From the NCBI GenBank assembly GCA_015227615.1, contig JAALGZ010000001.1, forward strand, positions 248,001 through 312,000: DNA of 64,000 nucleotides, given 5' to 3'. The stretch comes from Labyrinthula sp. Ha (taxonomy: Eukaryota; Sar; Bigyra; Labyrinthulida; Labyrinthulaceae). Below, one piece after another: positions 34,381 to 46,909 of this stretch (positions within the stretch are counted from its first letter, which is position 1; every line of letters begins with the position of its first letter). Under the pieces are notes generated by a model that saw only the letters and a program-made list of their open reading frames with translations, made no database searches and was not told where the DNA came from. The translations under genes and the position numbers were made by a program.

Positions 34381-34697
34381 TCACTTAATATTAAAACATG
34401 TTGGGTTCTCCTGCAAAAAAAAAACCTAAATCTTACCTGGAAACCACAGGACATATCCCATGTTGTCAAACAAAAATTATATCGGAGAGGTTCTGCGTTC
34501 GGGAAGACTTCAATGCCAAACGATTTGATGAACCACAACACGGAAGTGCCACTGTTAATGATTTCGTCAGCACGCCGAAGATCCATCAAATGCAAAAATA
34601 AAAATAAAGTACCCAAAATTCTCTGTTCTCTTCGAGCATTCAGAGAATCTTGTACTGGCCATGAATCTATTACTACACCTGTAGTTAACTGCAATCT
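34381..34697 (-). CDS. Unrecognised gene fragment with a 26-nt intron
   Basis: On the minus strand an exon (about 34697 to 34437) encodes LTTGVVIDSWPVQDSLNARR, then LMDLRRADEIINSGTSVLWF and EVFPNAEPLRYNFCLTTWDM. It runs into a textbook short intron, CAG|GTAAGA...TTTTGCAG|G (34436-34411, 26 nt), and a last exon ENPTCFNIK followed by TGA (34410-34381). The upstream exon boundary is not clear, though an acceptor TTGCAG sits just before LTTG. I do not recognise a family. Plus-strand reading frames overlap the same DNA, and one of them also has an intron-like 28-nt segment (34774-34801), so strand choice is uncertain. Confidence 0.35.
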
Positions 34698-34919
34698 TCA
34701 AACACCAAGCTTTCCATTGTTGTTGCTGAGAAAGCATCCTATTTTGTAGATACATTTTGGACTACGACTCAAGGTAAAAGTTTTGTGCCCTTTCTGTATA
34801 GAACTCTATTATGTAGGAAAAAAAAGATATCTCACTTAATGGTTTATGTAGTTCTAAAATAAATCTTTTCTTATTCTTCGACAGGAACTATTACTATAGT
34901 TTGAATTAATTCATTTGGT

Positions 34920-35179
34920 TTAGACTTGGTTGCATGTTGCAAGAGTTTTGCACCTGGACTACTAACAATGCTTGCTTCCATTGTTGGCCAGTTGATGCTG
35001 AAATACCTTGCCATCTAAGTACAGTTGAGGAAAAACATGAATTCAAGGGAAGACCTTGGCAAGAGTGCAAGTTAAATTTCAGGCAAAGGATACCTTTGAA
35101 GCAACTAGTAGATAAATATTTTGACTCGAACTTAGGAATACACGATATATTAAAAATGAAAATATCCAACCATATTTAA
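34920..35179 (+). CDS. Unrecognised cysteine/tryptophan-containing exon
   Basis: After a possible acceptor (TTTGGTTTAG at about 34914-34923) the plus strand reads LGCMLQEFCTWTTNNACFHC, then STVEEKHEFKGRPWQECKLN, and ends at a TAA at 35179. The composition (several Cys, Trp and charged residues in 84 residues) is less like chance than neighbouring frames. It may be a zinc-binding domain or a transposase remnant; no family is recognised. Upstream exons are not settled. Confidence 0.28.
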
Positions 35180-35897
35180 GAGAAGAAAATGTTTTCTCAC
35201 ATCTCAAAGGAAAACAAAATCTTGATCTCAACTTGGTACAAGTATCTTTGCATTGACTTTGATAGAATTTGTTAAAAGTTGTTCGATAACAGCATTGGTT
35301 CTTATTTTAATAAGAGAATTAAAATTTTTAAATTTATTAAATGTTTTTGATATTACTCTGATCATTAATCAAATGATTTTACCAGTATTAAAGATTGAAC
35401 ATGAAAAACATAGACAAAAACTAGTTGATATATTATAAATAACTCAGATGCAACCCTTACTTATATCTCGCTGTAACTAATAATGTATAGGGGGTATTTC
35501 GGCGCCATCGAATCAAAACACAATCTTGTCTGGCAAAATAGCGTAAAATTATGATACTTAATGCCTCATGAACTGAATATGTAAGTAAAGATATCAGGTA
35601 TGGATCCTCCCGAAAACTTGACCATAAAAAAATTGATCACCTAAAAGAAGAATTATTATTCAAACTTGTAACTCTGTTGCTAGATTAAAACTAAGAAAAT
35701 CCACTTATTTAGCATTCCAATGCCTGTATTGTTGACTTTCTAGTTATATGTACCTTTCAGAAAATGTGTTACATTTTACAAGTTATGTTTTTACACATAT
35801 TTTTTCTTAGATTCATCAAAGGTTGTTCCAAATCAATTTTCACACAGAATAGCGACATTATTCTCCAGCAATTACATCTTTAATATCTCCGTCAGTA
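35180..35897. other. Gap with no visible feature
   Basis: Contains an AT-rich open frame at 35253-35438 of hydrophobic composition without family likeness. Nothing else recognised. Confidence 0.4.
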
Positions 35898-36509
35898 CTA
35901 AGGGTCGGATTTTACAAGGATTATCAATAATTATTTGATAATCATTTTGATTCTGATTATCAATAAAAGAAATTGGGTTTTGATTTTTATCAAATGATTC
36001 TGATTTTATTTTGATTATCAATAATAAATTGGGCCATATGACCTTAAACCCAATAACCCAGCATCATACATTTTACCTCTGCATCGCACCAAAATCTATA
36101 TAAAAAGACCATATAGCCCGAAAACAATCAGTAATAAAATGCTGCAAGGTTATATTCCGGTTTTCTTAATGACATATTATGCCGCTGCATAACGATAAGT
36201 CCCGTGTTATGATACTACCTCGATAAAGGTTTGGCGAAGAAGTTTGTTACGGTAAAACACGTTTCTACTGCTAAGAAACTTTAGTCATATGCTCATGTTT
36301 AGGAGAATTCCATTCGGTGGCAACATGGAATACAGAATTTTTTTGAGCGTTTGGCCCAAAGACCATGTGGCCCAATTTATAATTGACTGTTTTTTGATTA
36401 TCACTAATCATTCAAAATGATTTGGGAATTATCAGCATCAATCAATTAGAAAAACATAGGTAAATTTACTATTAATTAATTATCAATGAACCAAATTCCA
36501 TCCCTACTA
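35898..36509. mobile_element. Inverted-repeat element, MITE-like
   Basis: A non-coding element of about 610 bp with long, imperfect terminal inverted repeats of ~150 bp. The left arm (35898-36045) starts taagggtcggatttt, is full of TGATTATCAATAA-type repeats and ends aaattgggccatatgacc. The right arm (36361-36509) read backward starts tagtagggatggaattt, carries tgataattaattaat and gattagtgataatcaaa, and ends aaattgggccacatggtc. The ~300-bp centre carries gaccatatagcccg (36107-36120). The AGGG-GG tip recalls hAT-type ends, but no clean 8-bp target duplication is visible. The divergence of the arms suggests an old insertion. No transposase is present. Confidence 0.6.
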
Positions 36510-39102
36510 GGACTTCATAAATCTGCTAGGATACCATTTATCCGTGTAAAGATTTCGGGGGGCGAAATGATAATATCCAAGAGTTAATGAAACATGATTG
36601 ATCGAGCAGATCCGAATGTAACATTTTGGTTCTCTACTGAGTGAAGCACATTATCTTGTAACTAGAAAGTAATTAGTAGGTTCCATAGGCTTATTGGCTA
36701 TTAGATAGTTGAAAATTTCCTAACTTCTATAATAATGAAACGGAAATGGTTTTCAACTAAGTATACAATATCAAGCACCTTGTGCTAGGTTCACTACATG
36801 TTGTCTAAAAACTGGGCTCACTATTCCCTTTTCAGACTAAACTATGTACGAATATAAACAATAAAATGATACATGAATATTTCTTGCTATGTGACGTTCT
36901 TCTGGCAGCTCAACATAGGTGTAGCCGGAAATATAATGGAATAAGTATCTGTATTTTCATCGGATGGCTTTTTTAGAGTTATGCTTAGAAGCAAATGTCA
37001 AAATAACATAGAGGTTAGCAATTCGGATTATTTTAGAGAGGATAATCTTAGATAAAGTCGATACCTTTATACTATTAAGATTCTTATATCTTCGTCTAGT
37101 TGTAGAAAAGGTAAATTTTGCTACGAATGCAAAGGTTATTCTTGGTATGATGTATGGAGTTAGCACTATAATGAACTAGCTGTCACAGAAGCGGACATAC
37201 ATGAGAATATTGTAGTATTTAGATAGGATATTTTAGTTAAATTAGTTGTAGCACACACAAGAACACATTTGCTTGAATAGTTACAGAGACGAAGGTTACC
37301 AGAAACCGGTAATTGGCTCAGAAGAAACCAACTGAAGTCTAACAGAAACCACATAATTGAAAAAACATTGTATGCAACTCTACAATATAACAAATTCCTG
37401 GAATTCTGTTTTCTTCACAAATGAGAAACTTTGAAAATGAGCACGCAATAAAACTATTTCAAACCAGAGAAGATTAGTATGGACATAGTTACCATTCTTA
37501 TGTCATATTTTGATTCTCGAACTAGAAGCACAAAAAAAGTCGAAGCGAAACTGATAACCATCCCTTACCAAATATATCATATAACATAGCTACTGTATGG
37601 GTCGAAAGAATAACCAGCATTTTTTTATATTTTATGGTTTTAGATTTCCGGGTATCTGTATTTCGTATACAAAATTAAAACAAAAGCTTTAGTACTTTAG
37701 TATTCACATGTAGATTATCAGCCTACTTCATCGGCGTTACTCTTAAATAAAGGAAATAGCCACTATTTTACTTTGCTTACTTTAAAATTGTTTTATTCAA
37801 TACTGAAGAGATTCTAAGCTAATGAGGATGTATGTTAAGTACTTCTATGCCTAGAATAGGCTTAGGTTAAAATACTGGTTGCTATATTGTAAGTGGTGAA
37901 ATTTAATACTTTAGATGTACGTAGAAATATCGCTACTCTCTGAAGCTAATAAATATAATACACTCTAGTCGTACCTCTTAATCGAAACAAAAACTGTCAT
38001 TTGGATACAGGGAGACACATGTTTTGTGATATTGTGTACTCTTTCACCAGTGGAATTCTAATTAAAAACTTCAAGCCATTGGCAGATCACAATATACCAC
38101 AATCTCTAAAGAAATTAAAATTTTGGGAAAGTATTGTTTTCGTTTCTAAGAAGTAGATTAACCATACCTTAACCTTTTCAATTAAAGTTATGATTTGTCA
38201 AGAACCTCGCAACTTTTTAGTCACAAAAAAATAACTCGACACTATTAATAAATGAGCCGGAAACTTTGTTCTCCCGCACATGATTTAAATAAATAATCTA
38301 CAAGGTAAATTATACTTACTTTGTACTCCAGTTCTTTTAATATTTTTTAAATTAATTACCCATTACATAAGTGGCATTCAGTTGACAACAAATGATTATA
38401 AATACTTGAATTTGTATTTTGCAGTGGATATACCTAGCTGATATAGAGAATGGATGTTTAAATAGCTCGTGCAATCCAGAACAATTATGATTATTTATCA
38501 ATGACCATATATGTACCTAATATATATTTTGGATAATATGTTTATAACTTTAATATATCAAATTGATAATAGTTAAAAAATACCCCAAAACAAGAATATG
38601 GTCGTCTGAATTGTTCAAATAGTTAAGGGAAGAGTTAGAACGCAAACATTCATATACTTGGTCACTCATTATTCTACCTGCCTTAAGTCGATTCTACGTA
38701 CTTTAAATTCAAAAAATCTTGACCAAAATGTTAACGAAAACTATGTTTTTCTGTATTATATTTAGACAATCTGTCAGAATATCTCATGAGGAGTCCAACA
38801 AATCATAAGAAGTCCTTTGAAATTTACTATATTTCAGCTATCGCAGGTATTTTAACGAAATACCGTGAGCTTAAGAAAATTTCTATTAAGAGCAGATTAT
38901 GTACTCGGAATAAGGGTTGATTTTTTTCTAGTCATTTTTCTATATTTCACTTCTACCTCATAATCACGATAGCACAGATATCATTATCAACCATCAACCT
39001 CTGGTTCATTATCGTATTACATAAACTTTGTTTCTATGAATGATGCTGTCTCACATGTATCTAACGATATGACTCTAGAAATAACAAATTTAATTTTTAG
39101 AT
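36510..39102. other. 2.6-kb gene-poor stretch
   Basis: No gene or repeat recognised. The minus-strand open frames at 36957-37166 and 37166-37393 have no domain features. Confidence 0.45.
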
Positions 39103-39107
39103 ATAAT

Positions 39108-39245
39108 TATTTTCTTGTATTTAGAATACTAGAAATAGGGAATAGGAGTTTCACCGAACTGTATTTTCTTAAGCTTTTAACAAAACCACTAAAATATAAA
39201 GACAAACTTAAAATACACCTCTTCAATATTAGCAATTAGTCAACA
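39108..39245 (+). repeat. Left LTR of the copia element
   Basis: About 138 bp, matched by the right copy with only about three differences. It ends in TCAACA, and the internal region starts directly after it. Confidence 0.85.
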
Positions 39246-42200
39246 GGTTAACAACCAGCAAAAGAATTTTATATTACTTCCCTAAAAAATAAAAAGAATG
39301 GGTGATAGTACTTTCAAACTTAACAACCCGTAACAGTATAAAAACTAGGTTATTAAAATTAAAAGCTTCCTTCGTGAAGAGGGTGTTTGGCTCAGAGTTT
39401 CTAAAGACGAACCTGGTGATGAACTTTACACGGGCAAGTCAAAAAGATCCCAAGCCAAAATAGACACAACTGCAACTAGAATTATTTACCAACATCTTTC
39501 AGAAAAGGTAATAGAATCCGTAGGTGACGTTGAAGATCCAAATACTCTCTGGGAGAGAATAAAGGATATGTATTCTGCTGATGACGTTTCAGAAAGAGAC
39601 AGACTCAGAAACTTACTATTCAACTCACCCGGGAATACAGCTTTAGAAAGGATCAATAACTTCGACGTTAATCAGGCACGTTATCAGGAGATAGCGGGAA
39701 CTCTTAACGACGAGGACAAGATAGCGTGGATCATGAGGATCCTAAAACATCCTTTAGTAGACTCGTTGCAGCAACAGCTCAGGCTATATACTAATTTAAG
39801 AAAATATTATACAATTTTAAAAGAACTGAGGTTCATCGCAGAGAAAATAGACAACAATAAAAAATCTTCTAATAACCATTACTCGCAGTCATCGAAACCA
39901 AAAAAGAAGTGTGGAAGATGTTGGAGAACTAACCATGTGACAAAAAAATGCACGGCTAGAACGTATTGTATTCTTTGTAAGTCGGATAAATATTTTGCAC
40001 CGGCGTGTCCCGGAAAAGGTGGGAACAAAGAAAATAACGAAGCAAACACGAGAAACGTAACTCAGCAAGGAGAAGAAACCCAGCAGTCTGAAAGCTTTGA
40101 AATAAGAACACAAAAATCTTACAATTCAGAAGAAGATACGGAAACTGTGTATGATGAAACTGCAGATGTTTTGGTAGAACATGTCCTAAATACAATAGAA
40201 AAAGATAAAAATAAAATACCATTCATCGTAGATTCAGGAGCAAGTAGCCACGTTTTACCTAAAAGATATATTAGTAAAGCGTTTGAAATAAAAGATGTTC
40301 AAGATGGACACGTAAACGTAGTAGGTGGAACGTTGCCAATAACTAAAAGAGCCTCGTTCAAAATAAAAACGGATATGAATAAGGTTCTCGTTTTGAAAGA
40401 TGCAATAGTTCTTGATACAGATACTTGTTTAATAAGTTTTGGAAAACTTTTAGAGAAAGATCTCAGAATAAAAACTAAAGATAAGAACATTGTTTTCGTA
40501 AATGAGGATAATAAAATAGTTTTAACTGCAAAGAAAGAAGCAAATAGAGTATTCAAAACAGAAGCAGAATTCATTGATAACGAAAAGATATTTACAATTT
40601 CTGAAGTAGAATATTACCACAAACTTTTTGGTCATCCTTCAGTAAATATATTGAAAAATACTTTAAAGTTTCATAATATAAAAATAAAAGTACCTGGTAT
40701 AGTAAGCTGTGAAGTTTGTTCAAAAACGAAACAACAAAGAACACCTGTTCATAAACAAAAAGTGTTCAAGGCCAACAAACCTCTAGAGAGACTGTATTGT
40801 GACACTGTATCTTCAACTGTAAGAGGTAAAGCTGGAGAACATTATTTTATTGTCGTTACTGACAGCTTCTCTAAATATAGATATGTAGAGAATTTCAAGT
40901 CAAAAGATCGTATTCCAGAAAACTTGATAATATTTTTCAAAAAAGTACAAAGGCTCAGCGAATATAAAATAAAAGAAGTTTATATGGATCAGGGAACTGA
41001 ATTCAAAAACTCTACTTTGAGAACATACTTTGACCAAGAGGATATAAGTTTCAGGTTTAGTCCTGTATATCTACCAGAGGCAAACGGCACCGCTGAAAGA
41101 GCCAATCGTAGAATACTACAACTTTCTAGAACGCTCATTTACGAGTCGAAACTAGAAAAGAAATACTGGACCTACGAGACTAAATACGCAGCGTTCATCA
41201 GCAACAATATATCTACTTCTACAGTTGAAACACCTCCAGTTTTTGTCTTATTTAAAAGAAAACCACAATTAAACAATCTTTTTATGTTTGGTCAAAAGGT
41301 AGTATATAGAATTAAGAAGCCTGAAAACAAGTTTGCAGCAAGATCCAAGAAAGGAATATATGTTGGGGTAAAAAACACTTCAGCAGAGCACATAATATTG
41401 GATGACGCTTCAGGAAAAGAAATATTAGCAAGGGATATTCGTCCGTTGACAAATAACCTATATAATAAATATAAAAATGAAAATGAAAATACATTTGGAT
41501 CCACAAGTGCAGTTTGACAACCTCAGAAAGGAGGAGAATACAGAAGTTCCAGAGGACTGGGTTAGAAGGAGCAACAGAAAAAAGAAACCTGTAAGAAGAT
41601 ATGTTGCAAAACAAACCCAGCTAACAGCGTTCGTAGAACAAGCTTATTTTTTACTGCTAGATCCAACTCAAAGTATCTTTCTTCTGCAAAAGAAAAAGGG
41701 AAAGGTACCTAAAAGTTACTCACAGATAAGAAGATACGAAGACAGCAAACACTGGTATCAAGCTTATGATAAAGAGCTGGTAAAACTTGAAACAATAGGC
41801 GGCTTTTCAAAAATTCCAATACAACAAAAACCACAGGAAGCTGAAGTCTTGAACCTCGTTGAACTTTACTCTAAGAAATATGACAACGTTCAAAAAAAGC
41901 ATATTTATAAGGTGCGTATAACTGCGAACGGAAAATTTAGCAGTGCATTTCAACCGACGTATAGTCCAGTAACCAACTTTGAGTGCGTCAGGATGTTTTT
42001 CTCAAAAGTGGCACAAAGTAGCTTGCATATCTTTCAACTAGATGTATCTACAGCGTACCTAAACGCTAAATTAGAAACAAAAAGATACTATATCCTCCCT
42101 CAAAAATACTTCAAGGATCGGGAGAATTTTTATTGGCAAAGCGAGAAGGCGTTATATGGTCTAAAAGAGTCAGCAAGATGTTGGTATGAGCTTCTGGATT

Positions 42201-43400
42201 TACGTCTCAGGGAGCTAGGCTTCATCAAATGCCTTATTGAGACCACCATGTACCGGCTTGATCAGGATGGCGATGAAGTGTTTCTTATTATATACGTCGA
42301 TGATATTCTTTTTGCTTGTCAAAATCCGAAGAATGGTAATGCACTATTCAACAAATTTAAACAGATTTTCGAGATCAAACATACTGATAATTCCGAGAAG
42401 TTCATAGGTTTCGAGATTAAGAAAACATCGAGATGTTATTATCTACATATAAAAAATTATATTGAAACAAAAGCGATCACATACGAAGTCGAGAATTCAA
42501 AATTCGTTGGGATCCCACATCAATCAGGGTTATATTATGAGCCCACAGAATCGAAGATTGATCCAAAATACTTTCAGTCGATAATAGGAACACCACTATT
42601 TGCAGCGAGAACATGTCGTCCCGATATCGCATGGGCAGTCAATCGACTTTCGGTCTTCTCGAAAGCACCAGGAATAGAACATTTAAGACAAGCAAAACGA
42701 ATACTTAAATATATTTTACACTCAAAACAACTGGCGCTATCATTTAAAAGTGACATTAACAAAACGAAAATAGAGGTTTATTGTGACGCTAGTTGGGAAA
42801 ACGTGCCAGCTAATATGGCGTCTATTGACGGCCATATTATTCTCTTGAACGGAACTCCGATTATTTGGAAAACAAAGAAACAAGATCTCGTAGCTCAGTC
42901 GAGTACAGAGGTAGAAACCATAGGAGTCGCAAGAGGTGTGTCAAATTTGAAATGGTGCACAAATATTCTGAAGTTTTTGAGGATGAAAACACCTGAAGTT
43001 ACATTATTTTCAGACAACCAAGATGCAGTAAAGTTACTAGAAGGACAAACAATTAGCGGAAGAAGTCATCATATCGACATAAAATATTTTGTTACACGCT
43101 TTGAACTGAAAAGAAATAGTTGGAAAATAAAATACACTGAAGCAGGAAAAAATTTAGCGGATATATTTACGAAACCGGTCAATAAAGTTATCTTCAAAAA
43201 CATAGTTCAAAAGTTAATGGACACACTAAAGTAAGTTAAGAAATAGAAAATACAAGTTACAAGTAAAGTTACAAGTCAACTCAAGAAAAAAAAATACAAG
43301 AAAAGTTACAAGTAAAATCAAGAAAAGATACAAAAAAGTTACAAGTCAACTCAATAAAAAATACATTTACACCATAGGAGCTATGAAGAGTGGGGAAGTA

Positions 43401-43544
43401 TGAGCATATTGTCTTGTATTTAGAATACTAGAAATAGGGAATAGGAGTTTCACCGAACTGTATTTTCTTAAGCTTTTAACAAAACCACTAAAATATAAAT
43501 ACAAACTTAAAATACACCTCTTCAATATTAGCAACTAGTCAACA
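43401..43544 (+). repeat. Right LTR of the copia element
   Basis: About 144 bp from TGAGCA to TCAACA, the usual TG...CA ends. It is preceded by a purine-rich tract (agagtggggaag) and followed by the ataat target repeat. Confidence 0.87.
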
Positions 43545-43549
43545 ATAAT

Positions 43550-46500
43550 TTACCGCTTAATTGACCTTCTGTATTCTTCTTTTTACTTCAAACAAACCAT
43601 GAGACTTATTAAAAATGCATTTAACGTGTTTGAACCTGATGGATTTCAACTGCTCAATATTCAATTTCATCAAACAATATCCCTAGACATAGTAAGGCAC
43701 GATGTCGTTTTTTGGGTTCTTGATAAACTAACCAGCAACTTTTCTATAATAAATTTGTACAACAACCAAGAACTCATATCATGGTTACCCAACGCCTTTA
43801 ATCTATTTTTTCGGTTAACAGTAGCTCGGAAATTTTAACATGCAGAGAAAATTATATGGAATCTCTAGAATTTTCATAGGCTAGAATGTAAAGGCATTTT
43901 TCTATTGCTAACATGAGAATAAAATCTGAGATAGCTAATTTACGATATCTTCTGTTTCTGTGAAATAATACACACTTTGGAATTTTTGAGGTACTACGTT
44001 GCTACTTTGATCCCTAGAAAATATTAGTATCTGCAGTTTGTACCTTAAAATAGGGAAATACCATAAATATTTCAAGAATATTTATAAATATACAAATATG
44101 GATATAATATAATCTAGGAAAACCGACTATGAAACAGAGATGTAAGTTTTGTTGGTATTTTACCCTGTTGATCGATTGAGATATTACTTGAGCACGCAAT
44201 AAAATTTATCGCAGTTTTCGCAGAATTTTAATGGTTACACTTAAAGAAAATTCGAATCCAGATATTAGTGTCAGTGTCCCATGAAAATATCTGAAACTCA
44301 GAAAAATGTTGTAGATATTCTCCAATGCTTAAGTTGCATAGGATGATGTTTTCAGATGGATGATGTAATTGCAACTAATGCCTCATAGAAACCAAATGCA
44401 CGGAAAGAATAAAAACATTTTTTCTCTGTGATGTTACTTTTTTTTCAAAATCAAATTTTCTTTGTTGAGATTCACCCAAAATAAGAATATTGCTTTAAGT
44501 TCAAATACCGCATCGCTTGGGAACATGTAGGGAAAAACCACACTTTACTCCCTCTAGCTTTTAAAGATACGTTTCTGATTAAGTATTTATGGTTAAGACA
44601 ACCACCTGCAAATGTAAAATTTATAGTTTTAGAGTTTTTATTGATACAACTTATACATACAGTGATACATCTAGTTGGATATTGGATGTTTCTAGAATTA
44701 GTTTTGTTATTATATACATACTAAAGCATTTATTGTGATCATTTAGCAACTTCAATTCACAGCAAGTGGTAATCAAGTTACAACTATATGCTGCAACATT
44801 CAGTGCGATATACTCTACAGAATGAAACAATATTTATGACTTATAGAATTATCCGGCAGCTAGATGATATATCTAGGCAGAGAATCATTTACCAAGAACA
44901 TACATATATTTCTTAGATGATGTAATTCTGCTATGAGATCTAAATTAGTGAGTAAATATTGACCATTATGGGACCTACGAGTTAGTTTTACTCGGGTATA
45001 TTTTTGGTTTTAACTAAAATACTATTTAAGCATCCATATATTATTGATGGAGCTGTCGCCGAATGCTACTAGAGGTTACGGCTGTTGGAATAAGTACTAA
45101 TATTAATAAGACAATTCAAATACGAGACAATATTACCTATCCCTTTAATCAATGTTAAGCTAATCTCGAAATATTTAACCTCATGCTTGGCTCTTTTTCA
45201 AAGGCCTCGGTTAAACATAAATAGGGTACTAAAAGACGCTTAGGTGAAAGGTTTCTTTCTATATATGCTTTCAATGGAGCTGAATTTAGAGAGTATAGTG
45301 CGTTCGGTGACATATATTGGGTAACCTAGTTGTGAGTTGCAATGGGCCTTAGGAAGCTTTAAATGACCCTGTAGATTCGTATGTAGGAAATTCTATTTTA
45401 GTTAATGATTTCCTGTTTGTGAACTTTTAAGCAAGGTCAACCAGTGCTTTACTCAGAGTGAGTAGCTATATTATTTCCAAATCATTTACTTAAACTTTGT
45501 CTGTTTCTTATGATAGCTTCTTGAGCTATCAGTTGCCTCTCTAAGTGGGTTGAAGGAAAAGATATACTTAGGAGATGGGTGTTATTTCATCTAATAAATT
45601 GATTTAGCAATCATAGTAGCAACCTTAGTACATCATTAGCTCCGAAAATACCTAACGTTATACTTCAGCATATGGCATCTTTATGCCTAAGATACTTCCT
45701 TCTTGCAAAATGCTAGAATCTTATCCTGATTGTGATTTTTATCCCTCCACAGAAATATAGAGGCTAAAAGAAACTATTAACATACTAAAGAGAAGTCAGA
45801 GACACGAACGGGTCAATTTGCGTAATTGATTTGTTTTGTAGGTTTTACATTTCATTAACTCCCTTGGATGTTAAGCAACTTTAGGTCTTAGAATTCTGCT
45901 CTACATCATGTCTACACGGTCCTAAATTTGTAGGTAGTCAAATATATTTGCACAAAAAATTATATATACTATACCTTATTGGGAGTCTAGAAGGAGCTGT
46001 ATATAGCTTCTACTATTGTTAATGGGATAGGGAATCTTCAGAAGAGATTTTGCTGTTTTAAAACAAGCTTTTCCAAGAAACATAGGGAAGAAAACAAGAA
46101 ATATACAGAGCATAGAATTCTCTGATTTACGAGAAGAAATATTTAACCTATACCTATAAGACATTCACAATATATTCCTTATTAATAAACCTAAAGGTAT
46201 TGTCGGTTATGCTTACTTAAAAGCTCTCAATATGTAAAGTAAACTCAATGGTCCGCTTTTATTATTATCAACTAAAAGGAAGAAGCTTATCCAGTATCCT
46301 ATAGTAGCTCTGAATGTTGAGCTGTGGGTTAAAAAATAAACTCTTTGAATTCCATTAAGGTAGCACATCTTGCTTCTTTTTCAAAGCTTTGATATATGAA
46401 GCTGTTTTTGTATGAAGTGAGGAAACATTTCTTATCAGCTTGCTCTAAGCTATGGATCACATTCAGGAGGTGTTCATAAAAGTTAGCTGCATGAAACCTG

Positions 46501-46909
46501 AAAATTTTATTTTCACATATCTTTATTTAGGACTTGAGTCCTTTGCGTGGTACTTTTTGCTTCAACAATTATCTTCTACAGCAAAGAAACTCTTTGGAGT
46601 AGAATTAAAGAGCTATAACCCCCAACCAAACAAATCCATGAGGGTTTTATATTTAATTTCTCTAAGTTTTGTTAAATAATCTCCATCAAGTTTTCTGTTC
46701 AAATCTCAAAGAGGAAAGCAAAGTAGTTTCTTTTCTAACTCAAATTCAATTTTAATTCCGAAATGGTGTCAAGAAATTTCGGGTAAAATTCTTGTTAGAA
46801 TACAGCTACATAATGGAGGATTACCACAAATATACATTATTATCCAAATCTAAACCTACCACACAAATTTAGCCCACGTGCTAGTAATTCGAAGGAAACT
46901 AAGAAATAA
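43550..46909. other. 3.4-kb gene-poor stretch
   Basis: No recognised gene. A 79-codon frame (43599-43838) and a 75-codon frame (46452-46679) have plausible composition but no family likeness. Just before the next gene, gcccacgtg (about 46873-46881) joins a GCCCA core to a CACGTG palindrome, 29 bp before the start codon, and may be a promoter element. Confidence 0.4.

Larger units (their letters stand above)
39108..43544 (+). mobile_element. Ty1/copia LTR retrotransposon, nearly whole
   Basis: A fossil copy of a Ty1/copia (Pseudoviridae-type) element. The order of parts fits the family: left LTR, gag with a CCHC-like zinc knuckle, aspartic protease, integrase, then reverse transcriptase and RNase H, then a purine tract and the right LTR. 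Integrase before reverse transcriptase distinguishes copia from gypsy. A 5-bp direct repeat (ataat) flanks it at 39103-39107 and 43545-43549. The two LTRs are about 98% alike over the shared ~135 bp, so the insertion is recent on a genomic scale. The coding body is nearly intact, with about one interruption or family-type change of frame. Short direct repeats of an AAGTTACAAGT unit lie before the right LTR (about 43250-43360). Confidence 0.93.

Noticed and set aside
46452-46679. 75-codon frame before the ASADH gene
   Set aside because: Plausible composition but no signal, domain or homologue recognised; such frames are common by chance here.
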